From Pseudomonadota bacterium (GTDB taxonomy: Bacteria > Pseudomonadota > Alphaproteobacteria > Rhizobiales > Rhizobiaceae): a DNA stretch of 64,000 nt. A program made the translations under genes and the position numbers. Below, piece by piece: positions 10,615 to 17,675 of the stretch (within the stretch, counting starts at the first letter, position 1; each line of letters begins with the position of its first letter). The notes under the pieces were generated by a model. That model had not been told where the DNA came from. It ran no database searches and worked only from the letters and a program-made list of their open reading frames with translations. Location of the stretch: NCBI GenBank assembly GCA_020161665.1, contig JAIUPA010000019.1, positions 1 to 64,000 of the forward strand. The letters run 5' to 3'.

Positions 10615-12022
10615 AATGCAATCCCATTCCATGATCCGCCGTCTTGTCATCGGCTTGATGGCCGGGCTCGCCGTTCTGTGGCTGTTTGCTGCCGGTTTCG
10701 GCCTGTCCGTCATGGAAGAAGAATATGGCGAGATGTTTGACGGCTCGCTTCAGGGCACGGCCGAGCGTCTGGTTCCGCTTGTGGTCGATGACATTCTGGG
10801 CAAGGGCGAGCGTCTGGTTCCGCTTGTGGTCGATGACATTCTGGGCAAGGGCGAAATGACGGCCCCGCAACGCCTGAAGAATGGCGATTCCTATGATGTC
10901 GAGGAAGCGGGCAAGGAGTATCTCGTCTATCAGGTGCGCAGCATTGACGGACGAATGCTCTTTCACTCGCAGGATTCCCCCAGCGAACCCTTCGACATAC
11001 CTTTGAAGCGCGGCTTCTGGAGCGACGAAAACTTCCGCTACTACACGGCGACGGGCATGGGCGAGACGGTTTTCGTTCAGGTGGCCGATGCGTTGGAGAA
11101 CCGCAGCGAAGCCCTGACCGAAAGCGGTCTGGCCCTGTTTCTGCCCATTCTGGCCCTGCTGCCGCTCAGCTTTGCGCTCATCTGGATCGTCGCCACGCGC
11201 ACGCTCTCGCCGATTGAACGGCTGCGCGCCGGGATCGAGGAGAAGGACAGCGGCAATATGGAACCGCTGCCAAGTAACAACCTGCCGGACGAGCTGGAGC
11301 CGATTGCCACCTCGGTCAACAACCTTCTGGAACGCCTGCGCAAGGCTCTCACCGCCGAGCGCGAGTTCACCGCCAATAGCGCCCACGAACTGCGCACGCC
11401 GATTGCTGGCGCGCTGGCCCAGACCCAGATGCTGATTGCCGAAATCGGCGATCAACCGGCGCTGCACAGGGCTACGCAAATCGAGACATCGCTGCGCAAG
11501 CTGCATCATCTGGCTGAAAAGCTGCTCCAGCTTTCCCGCGCCGAGGCAGGGCTTGGCATTGCCGACCACGAAACGGATCTCGTTCCGGTTCTCGAAATGA
11601 TGGTCGAGGATATCCGGCGCGGTGAAAACGGATCACGCCTTGCGGTTCGGCTCGATCCGAATGTGCAGATCACCGGCTTTTACAACGCCGATGCCTTTGC
11701 CATTGCCCTGCGTAATCTGGTGGAGAATGCCTTCGTGCATGGCGATCCCGCCGCCCCTGTCGAACTGGTGCTGGCTGCGGATGGCAGCATCTCGGTGGCC
11801 AATGGCGGCCCGGTCTATGGCGCGGCGGAACTTGCCAAATTCAAGGGGCGGTTCCAGCGCGGCAGAACCGATGCCAATGGCTCCGGCCTCGGGCTGTCGA
11901 TTGCCTCCAACTTCCTGAACTCCATGAACGCGGAACTGGATCTCCACTCACCGGCACGGGGCAAGGCAGATGGTTTTGAGGCGGTCATCCGCTTTCAAAA
12001 ACGTGGAATCCGGGGAAACTGA
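10604..12022 (+). CDS. sensor histidine kinase, QseC-like, with internal 15-residue duplication
   Basis: The 472-residue kinase has a first membrane helix at about 11-35, a periplasmic sensor region of about 145 residues, a second helix (ALFLPILALLPLSFALIWIV), a HAMP-like linker, the dimerisation H-box FTANSAHELRTPIAG with phospho-acceptor His261, and an ATPase domain with NLVENAFVHG (N box) and GSGLGLSIASNFL (G box). It partners the response regulator whose stop its ATG overlaps. The odd point is that residues 54-68 and 69-83 are identical (ERLVPLVVDDILGKG twice), from an exact 45-bp tandem duplication just outside the first helix. Without it the protein would be 457 residues, a normal length. 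The reading frame is kept, so the kinase is probably made, but signal input could be altered. Confidence 0.92.
   Translation: MDSEMQSHSMIRRLVIGLMAGLAVLWLFAAGFGLSVMEEEYGEMFDGSLQGTAERLVPLVVDDILGKGERLVPLVVDDILGKGEMTAPQRLKNGDSYDVEEAGKEYLVYQVRSIDGRMLFHSQDSPSEPFDIPLKRGFWSDENFRYYTATGMGETVFVQVADALENRSEALTESGLALFLPILALLPLSFALIWIVATRTLSPIERLRAGIEEKDSGNMEPLPSNNLPDELEPIATSVNNLLERLRKALTAEREFTANSAHELRTPIAGALAQTQMLIAEIGDQPALHRATQIETSLRKLHHLAEKLLQLSRAEAGLGIADHETDLVPVLEMMVEDIRRGENGSRLAVRLDPNVQITGFYNADAFAIALRNLVENAFVHGDPAAPVELVLAADGSISVANGGPVYGAAELAKFKGRFQRGRTDANGSGLGLSIASNFLNSMNAELDLHSPARGKADGFEAVIRFQKRGIRGN
10763..10852 (+). repeat. exact 45-bp tandem duplication inside the kinase gene
   Basis: Bases 10763-10807 are repeated without a change at 10808-10852. 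The unit is 15 codons and encodes ERLVPLVVDDILGKG. The perfect identity points to a recent event or to an assembly artefact. Confidence 0.97.
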
Positions 12023-12040
12023 GGTCGGTCGCGGCAAGGA

Positions 12041-12826
12041 TCAGCGGTTGGCAAGATCGAGCGGCTGAACCAGCATCTTTCCATCGACCGAACCGATTTC
12101 GGCAGTAATGCCATAAACCGTGCGCAGCCATTCCGCCGTCAACACATGATCGGGCGGACCTTTAACGACGATCTGCCCCCGGTCCATCAGCACCAGACGA
12201 GAGCACCAGCGCGCAGCAAGGCCAAGGTCGTGCATCGAAACGATGACGCTACGCCCCTCATTGGCCAGCGAACGGAAAACCCGCATCAAGGTGATCTGGT
12301 GGGCGGGATCAAGCCCGGCTGCCGGTTCATCGGCCAGAAGCACCGGAGTATCCTGCGCAAGCGCGCGTGCGATCAGCACCCGCGCCTTCTCGCCGCCGGA
12401 AAGCGCCGTGGCCGGGCGCTTGGCGAATTTCTCCACGTCCATACGCTGCATCGCCGCCGCAACGATCTCGTGATCCCGAGACGAAAGCGCAAAACCGGAA
12501 CGGTGCGGTCCGCGCCCAAGCGAGACGAGCGCCTCTACGGCAATCGGCCAGGCAATGTCATGCTCCTGCGGAACATAGGCAATATGACGGGCCCGGTCCT
12601 CGGCGCGAAGATCGGCCAGCGACGCGCCCCCGAGATGAACATCGCCCTGATCAGGCGTAATCAAACCGGCCAGCGTGCGCAAAAGCGTGGATTTTCCCGC
12701 CCCGTTCGGTCCGATCAGGCCGATGAAATCACCGGGCGCAACGCTCAGTGAAAGATCACGCACAACCGGCATGCCGCCAAGGGCAACGCTCAGTCCCGAG
12801 ATTTTCAGGGGGCCATGTGCGCTCAA
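12041..12826 (-). CDS. ABC transporter ATP-binding protein, FecE/BtuD type (probable cobalamin uptake)
   Basis: The 261-residue ATPase has Walker A GPNGAGKST at 39-47, the Q-loop in YVPQEHD, the signature LSGGE at 142-146, Walker B VLLADEP at 162-168 and the switch His in VSMHDLGLA. It belongs to the group that energises siderophore, haem and cobalamin importers. Its start overlaps the permease stop by 4 bp. Because the operon begins with a TonB receptor under a cobalamin riboswitch and includes a BtuF-like binding protein, vitamin B12 or cobinamide is the likely substrate; sequence alone does not exclude a corrinoid analogue. It ends 18 bp from the convergent kinase gene. Confidence 0.88.
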   Translation of the reverse strand: MSAHGPLKISGLSVALGGMPVVRDLSLSVAPGDFIGLIGPNGAGKSTLLRTLAGLITPDQGDVHLGGASLADLRAEDRARHIAYVPQEHDIAWPIAVEALVSLGRGPHRSGFALSSRDHEIVAAAMQRMDVEKFAKRPATALSGGEKARVLIARALAQDTPVLLADEPAAGLDPAHQITLMRVFRSLANEGRSVIVSMHDLGLAARWCSRLVLMDRGQIVVKGPPDHVLTAEWLRTVYGITAEIGSVDGKMLVQPLDLANR

Positions 12827-13821
12827 AGGAAGTCCTTCCGGCTTTTATAGACGAGGAAGAGGAAAAACGGTGCGCCAACAATCGCCGTCAGGACACCGAG
12901 TTTCAGGTCGCGGCCCGGCGCGACGAAGCGAACAAGAATATCCGCGGCCAGAATAACGCATGCTCCGCCCAGGGCACTGGCAGGCAGAAGCCGCGACGGC
13001 ATGGCTCCCGTCAGCGGACGCAACAAATGCGGCACGACGAGACCGACAAAGCCGATGGCCCCGGCAACGGCGGTGGCGGCCCCCACCGAAAACGCCGTGC
13101 CGAAAATCGCAAGTCGCCGCACCCGCTGCAGGTCAACGCCCATGCTCGCCGCGACATCGCGCCCGAGCGTCAACGCATCGAGCGAGCGAGAGGTTGCGAA
13201 AAGCATGATCCAGCCGGCCACCATGAACGGTGCCGCCAGATAGACATGCGTCATGGAACGGTCGGTGAGCGAGCCCAGCATCCAGAACATGATTTCAAGC
13301 GCTGCAAACGGATTGGGCGACAGATTCAGCGCCAGCGAGGTCATGGCCGAGGAAAAGCTCGAAACCGCGACCCCCGCCAGAATGACCGTCAGCATGCCGC
13401 CACTTCCTGCCAGCGCCTGAACGGCGAGGACGGCAATCAGCGCCCCGGCCAGCGCCGCAAGCGGCAATCCGAGCGGCACAGCTGCCGACAGGCCGGTATA
13501 GATCGCCAGAACCGCCCCGAGCGACGCCGTAGACGAAACACCGATCAGGCCGGGTTCGGCGAGCGGATTGCGCAAGAATCCCTGCAGCACAGCCCCGGAA
13601 AGCCCCAGCGTCATGCCGGTCATCAGGCCGAGAAGCGCGCGCGGCAGACGAATTTCCTGCATGATGAGGGCAATCGCCCCGCCATCCCGGGAAAAGAGCG
13701 CGGCAAGGCTTTCGCTGAACCCGGTGCCTGCGGGGCCGAGCGCCAGCGAAAGAAAGAACAAAACAGCCGTCAGTCCGCTCAGGGAAAGGATCAGCAGGGG
13801 GTAGGACCGGCCAGCGCTCAT
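12823..13821 (-). CDS. FecCD/BtuC-family ABC transporter permease
   Basis: The 332-residue protein has the hydrophobic pattern of the BtuC fold (about ten helices) and the conserved family segments RLPRALLGLMTGMTLGLSGAVLQGFLRNPLAEP, GVSSTASLGAV and FVGLVVPHLLRPLTGAM, the last being the region that contacts the ATPase. Start ATG 13821 gives a 4-bp ATGA overlap with the binding-protein stop; the longer frame adds a non-membrane leader that has no support. With the ATPase and binding protein it forms a complete BtuCDF-like importer for a corrinoid that has crossed the outer membrane through the BtuB encoded upstream. Confidence 0.9.
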   Translation of the reverse strand: MSAGRSYPLLILSLSGLTAVLFFLSLALGPAGTGFSESLAALFSRDGGAIALIMQEIRLPRALLGLMTGMTLGLSGAVLQGFLRNPLAEPGLIGVSSTASLGAVLAIYTGLSAAVPLGLPLAALAGALIAVLAVQALAGSGGMLTVILAGVAVSSFSSAMTSLALNLSPNPFAALEIMFWMLGSLTDRSMTHVYLAAPFMVAGWIMLFATSRSLDALTLGRDVAASMGVDLQRVRRLAIFGTAFSVGAATAVAGAIGFVGLVVPHLLRPLTGAMPSRLLPASALGGACVILAADILVRFVAPGRDLKLGVLTAIVGAPFFLFLVYKSRKDFL

Positions 13822-14687
13822 CGGCGTGCGATATCCTGCCCGGCCGCAGTCCGCAGCATCCTGACGGCGGCCAGCGTGAAGGGACCACCACACACCGTAT
13901 TGCGCACGGGCATGGATGCCTCACCGCTTTTCTGGATCAAAGCCTGAAACGCCGGATGGGAGAAATTCTGCTGAGCCAGTGCCGGGGCGGTGTAATCGCG
14001 GTCTCCGGCCACAACGACATCGGGCATGGCGAGTACCAGCGTTTCCAAGGGGATCGTCGCGGTCCCCTGAATGCCAAGCCGGGCGGCCAGATTTTCAAGC
14101 CCTGCCGCATCAATGGCCGCATGTGCCAGTGTGCCGCTGCCGGACGTATAGCTGTTGGCGTAATAGAGAGCCGCAACCTTGCCGCTTTTCGGCAGGTTCT
14201 GCAGGCGCTTCAAACCGGCGTCGAATTCGCCAATCAGTTCAGCGGCCCGCTCTTCGCGTCCCAGCAATTCACCCATGCGGCGCATGCTTTCGCGAACCCC
14301 GTCAAACGAGGTTTCCGGTGCAAACTGCGCGACCGGGATGCCGAGTTCCTTCAAGAGGCCAACGGTCGCCCGCGTCGTGTAGGTTCCGGCCAGCACGAGG
14401 TCGGGCTTCAGAAGAAAAATCTCCTCCGCCTGCCCCTGATTGATCGGAAAATGCATCGCCTCGTCCACCATGGCCGAGCTTTGCGGCTGCCGGGCAATGG
14501 CCGAGATGGACACGAGCTGGCCGGGCGCTGCAATCAGCATGGCCAGCTGGTCCGTGCAAAGGTTCATGGATACGACACGGGCAGGCTTTTCACCCGCCCA
14601 TGCCGGGAAAAGACCAGCAAACAGGGCGCAACCAAGCGATGCGGCGAAAACCGCACCCCTTGCCATCGCACTCGCCCTGTTTGCCAT
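13818..14687 (-). CDS. periplasmic substrate-binding protein, BtuF-like
   Basis: This 289-residue protein has a signal peptide (about residues 1-31, ending FPAWAG) and a class III binding-protein fold: ARVVSMNLCTDQLAMLI at the mature start, LKPDLVLAGTYTTRATVGLLKELGIPV, and VVAGDRDYTAPAL in the second lobe. The combination fits cobalamin or siderophore binding proteins. There is no lipobox, so it should be free in the periplasm. It lies 10 bp after the btuB stop and overlaps the permease start by 4 bp. The operon's riboswitch makes a corrinoid ligand most likely. Confidence 0.87.
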   Translation of the reverse strand: MANRASAMARGAVFAASLGCALFAGLFPAWAGEKPARVVSMNLCTDQLAMLIAAPGQLVSISAIARQPQSSAMVDEAMHFPINQGQAEEIFLLKPDLVLAGTYTTRATVGLLKELGIPVAQFAPETSFDGVRESMRRMGELLGREERAAELIGEFDAGLKRLQNLPKSGKVAALYYANSYTSGSGTLAHAAIDAAGLENLAARLGIQGTATIPLETLVLAMPDVVVAGDRDYTAPALAQQNFSHPAFQALIQKSGEASMPVRNTVCGGPFTLAAVRMLRTAAGQDIARR

Positions 14688-14697
14688 GCCCAGATCC

Positions 14698-16560
14698 TCA
14701 GAACTTGCGCGTGAAGGAGAAAGTCACCGTACGCCCCGGCGCACGATAACCATCACGCGTTGCATAATCCTTGTCGAACAGATTCTCTGCCGCCAGCTTC
14801 ACGCTCGACTGTTCATCGAACTTGTAGATGGCCGAGGTATCCACCGTCACGTAGGAGTCGAGACGGGCGGTATTGGCCGCATTGGTGAAGACGCCAGAGC
14901 CATAAATCGCCGAAACATCGATGGAAAGCGCTTCGGTTGCGGCAAAGGTGAAGCCCGCATTCGCCTTGAAGCGCTCGATATTGGCAATGTACTTGTTCGT
15001 CGATTCATCGCGCGGATCGCGCCAGTCAATCGCGCCATTGAGCGAGAGGCGGTCGTTCACCGTATGATTGACCGACACTTCAAGTCCCGTAACCTGCATG
15101 CGCGAGATGTTGTCCGGCTGCACCCAGCCCCAGACGATGCCGTCCTTCAGCCAGTTGCGATAGATCGAAACGTCGAGCTTCGTGCCATCGAGAACTTCCC
15201 AGGTCAGACCAGCCTCAAGGCTCTTGGAATGTTCCGGGCGCAGGTTCGGGTTGCCGTGCATACCCCAGCCATCGAGCGGATAGTAAAGATCGTTGAAGCT
15301 CGGGGCGCGGAAGCCCGTGCCCCAGCTGGTGCGCAGCGTCAGATCATCGGTCAGGTCATAGGCGGCACCGACATTGTAGGTCAGCGCATCACCGAACTGC
15401 TCGTTATAGTCATAGCGAAGGCCGGAATCGAAATGCAGGTCCTCGTAACCAAGAGAATACTGCGCGAAGGCGGAGGCAACATCGCGCTCGGTCGTGCCAT
15501 AATTGGTCGGACGAACGACAACGTTTTCGCGGTAGAACTCACCGCCGAACAACAGCGTATGGTCAAGCGCGCCCGTTTCGAAGCTCTTCTCGGTCTGCGC
15601 CAGAACGCCGGTGCGGCGCGTCTGGTAAACCTCGCTGCCAGCGACATTGTCGCGGAAGCTCTTCGAACGATCGAAACCATGCGACACTTCCAGCGTCGTG
15701 AACCAGTCTTCGCTGTGATCGAGACGGGCACCCAGCTTGCCGTTGAACGTCGTCGCATCCGTCTGGTTGCTGCCAAGCGAATCGAACTGGCTGCGACCGC
15801 GCGAGAACTGACCATCGGCATAAAGCTTGCCCCAGTCAAAACGCTTGGCGAGATTGAAGTTGAACGAACCGCGCAGGAAGCCATCATCATCCGGCTCGTG
15901 ACCCCAGGTGGTCGGATAGGTGAAGTCGTAACCGCGCGTGCCGATCAGGCTGCCGCCGATGGCAAAGGTTGTGCCGTCCTTTTCGCCGCGAACATCCGCA
16001 TTGGTGAATGCACCCCAAGGATAGGACACACCCGCCGTTATGCTGCCGCACATGACCTTGCCATTGCCACAGCTGCCGCCTTCGCGGGTGATGATGTTGA
16101 TGACACCGCCGATGGCGTCGGCACCATAGGCCGACGAATGCGGGCCCTTGGCGATTTCAACACGCTCGATGGATTCGAGCGGAATGTTGGAGAGCGTTGC
16201 CGTACCGCTGGTCGCGGAAGACACGCGAACACCGTTGACGAGAACCAGCGTGCGGGTGCTGCCCATGCCGCGCAGGCTGAGCGAAGACGATGCGCCCATG
16301 CCACCGTAGTTGACGACGGAAACGCCCGCATAGGAGCGAAGAAGCTGAAGAAGATCGAGCGTCGGCGCCTTCTCGATGGAGGCGCGGTCGATCACCGTAA
16401 CCGATGCGGTCGCGCTTGCCAGCGCGCTTTCGCGGCGAAGCGGCGTCACAACAATGGTCGAAAGAACGGTTTCGTGCTTTGCCGGAGCGTCCTGTGCAAC
16501 AGAAACGCCAGAGCCAGCCACCAGCGCAATGAGGCTGGTCGTGAAAAACAACTTATACAT
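14698..16560 (-). CDS. btuB: TonB-dependent cobalamin receptor
   Basis: The 620-residue outer-membrane receptor has a signal peptide (about 1-22), a TonB box region ETVLSTIVVTP, a plug domain with LDLLQLLRSYAGVSVV, SLRGMGSTRTLVLVNGVRV and the IESIERVEIAKGP-type motif followed by AYGADAIGGVINIITR, then a 22-strand barrel that ends in Phe (FSFTRKF), as needed for Bam insertion. Relatives import vitamin B12 with energy from TonB-ExbBD. A cobalamin riboswitch lies 166 nt before the start. Binding protein, permease and ATPase genes follow in one operon, so the unit should be switched off when adenosylcobalamin is plentiful. TonB-ExbBD genes are not in the window. Confidence 0.94.
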   Translation of the reverse strand: MYKLFFTTSLIALVAGSGVSVAQDAPAKHETVLSTIVVTPLRRESALASATASVTVIDRASIEKAPTLDLLQLLRSYAGVSVVNYGGMGASSSLSLRGMGSTRTLVLVNGVRVSSATSGTATLSNIPLESIERVEIAKGPHSSAYGADAIGGVINIITREGGSCGNGKVMCGSITAGVSYPWGAFTNADVRGEKDGTTFAIGGSLIGTRGYDFTYPTTWGHEPDDDGFLRGSFNFNLAKRFDWGKLYADGQFSRGRSQFDSLGSNQTDATTFNGKLGARLDHSEDWFTTLEVSHGFDRSKSFRDNVAGSEVYQTRRTGVLAQTEKSFETGALDHTLLFGGEFYRENVVVRPTNYGTTERDVASAFAQYSLGYEDLHFDSGLRYDYNEQFGDALTYNVGAAYDLTDDLTLRTSWGTGFRAPSFNDLYYPLDGWGMHGNPNLRPEHSKSLEAGLTWEVLDGTKLDVSIYRNWLKDGIVWGWVQPDNISRMQVTGLEVSVNHTVNDRLSLNGAIDWRDPRDESTNKYIANIERFKANAGFTFAATEALSIDVSAIYGSGVFTNAANTARLDSYVTVDTSAIYKFDEQSSVKLAAENLFDKDYATRDGYRAPGRTVTFSFTRKF

Positions 16561-16725
16561 TCGGAACCCCCGATACGGTGCGCGAGAAGGCGCGAAACAA
16601 CGACATACGAATGGCCGAAGTTTCGGAGGTCCTGCGAAAATAGCGGGAAGACTCCGTCAGCGGCAACTCAGTGGCTGTCACCGCAACGGATGTCCGCGCC
16701 TGGATGCGCCCCGCATCCCGACATG

Positions 16726-16917
16726 GGTGACTGAAACCGGCAGGTCTCCTGACTTCCGTGTCATCGCCTGATTTCCGCCTTCCCGGGACAAACCCAGTGG
16801 CATGTGTGGAAATAGGCTCAACGGCTACAGTTGCGGGGGCAGTTGCGGATTTGGGATGACTCCCGGACCGCATTCCCTTTTCATCCACCTTGTGGGTGGA
16901 ACCAGTTCCAAGTCACC
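16726..16917 (-). ncRNA. cobalamin riboswitch 1 (upstream of btuB)
   Basis: On the minus strand I see the ordered landmarks of the class: GGTTCC early, GGGAATGCGGTCCGGG, CCCCCGCAACTGT, the B12 box GCCACTG, GGGAAGGCGG and CAGGAGACCTGCC. The ends GGTGACT and AGTCACC pair as the P1 stem. It begins only 14 nt after the nrdH-like stop codon. No clear U-run hairpin follows, so control at the ribosome binding site of btuB is more likely than termination. Confidence 0.95.
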
Positions 16918-16930
16918 TGTTAACGGGCGC

Positions 16931-17278
16931 TTAACGTTCCGTCAACACCAGAGGCGGACGGGTCGCGCTAAAGTCGGATACGTTGCTTTTCGGCACGCCG
17001 TTTGCCATGCGTGAAATGCGCTCGGGATTGTATCCGGCCCAATGATCAAGACCGGCGACCACGACGGGCGCCCGCATGTAGCCAAGCGCCTCGACCCGCG
17101 CACGGGCGGCGGGATCTGTCGTGAGGTCAACCTCATCGAAGTCCAGCCCGTATCGCGAAAGCTCGCGCACCGTCGCAAGAGACCGCGCGCAAAAAGGCAG
17201 GACATAAACGGTAATCGGCACGCATGGCGTGACGTGTTGGGAATTGCGGTCGTCGTTCGACCGATTTGCATGTGCCAT
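16931..17278 (-). CDS. NrdH-like glutaredoxin family protein with altered active site
   Basis: This 115-residue protein has a thioredoxin-fold core at about residues 20-93 that aligns with NrdH redoxins: PITVYVLPFCARS at the active site, a cis-proline in APVVVAG (Pro71) and HWAGYNPERI, matching the NrdH W-S-G-F-x-P signature. The normal CxxC is Cys30-Ala-Arg-Ser33, so the resolving cysteine is lost. About 20 extra residues lie at the N-terminus and a tail at the C-terminus. NrdH normally reduces class Ib ribonucleotide reductase, but no nrdI, nrdE or nrdF is in the window. A cobalamin riboswitch lies 111 nt upstream. GGGGTG precedes ATG 17278. It may be a monothiol redoxin, a relic of an nrdHIEF operon, or a protein with a new corrinoid-linked role. 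Confidence 0.72.
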   Translation of the reverse strand: MAHANRSNDDRNSQHVTPCVPITVYVLPFCARSLATVRELSRYGLDFDEVDLTTDPAARARVEALGYMRAPVVVAGLDHWAGYNPERISRMANGVPKSNVSDFSATRPPLVLTER

Positions 17279-17388
17279 GGCTTCACCCCGAAGTTCGGCG
17301 TTTCAGGAAGGTGGGGTAGGCCATGGAAAGACCGCAGGGCGGAATTCGCCGCTCGAAGGTCATTCCGGACAACCCCGCCCGTGGACGT

Positions 17389-17593
17389 CTCGTCGGGCAG
17401 GTCTCCTGACTTGCGGGTCATCGCCTCTTTCCGGCCTTCCCGGAGACCAACGTCCCCAGTGGCTTTCCCGGTCATCCGGGTGGAAAGCGGCTCGCCGCTT
17501 ACAGTTGCGGGGGCAGTTCCGGCCTTGAGCTTTCGCTCTCACCGGATTCCCTCTTAGCCATGACATTCGAAAACGCCATGGAACCACGACGAG
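17389..17593 (-). ncRNA. cobalamin riboswitch 2 (upstream of the NrdH-like gene)
   Basis: A second complete switch: on the minus strand it reads GTGGTTCC, GGGAATCCGGTG, CTGCCCCCGCAACTGTAAGCGG, the B12 box AGCCACTGGGG, GGGAAGGCCGG, GATGACCCGCAAGTCAGGAG and ACCTGCCCG. The ends CTCGTCG and CGACGAG form a 7-bp P1. It matches the consensus more closely than switch 1. The leader after it has no terminator-like hairpin with a U-run. Confidence 0.96.
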
Positions 17594-17675
17594 AAACAGG
17601 TACGGCGCGCTTGAGGGAAAGTCAAACGCGCCGCCATGCACTTCCATCAGGTCAGCTATACGTGAGGTGATCGCC

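Noticed and set aside
14440..16734. 764-codon open frame on the plus strand opposite btuB
   Set aside because: It mirrors the TonB receptor codon by codon (GC-rich third positions keep the antisense frame open) and shows no domain, start site or own codon pattern. The minus-strand protein is a clear BtuB.
16942..17475. 177-codon minus-strand frame through riboswitch 2
   Set aside because: Its first half translates the riboswitch and its second half is out of frame with the NrdH-like gene; it is not a gene.
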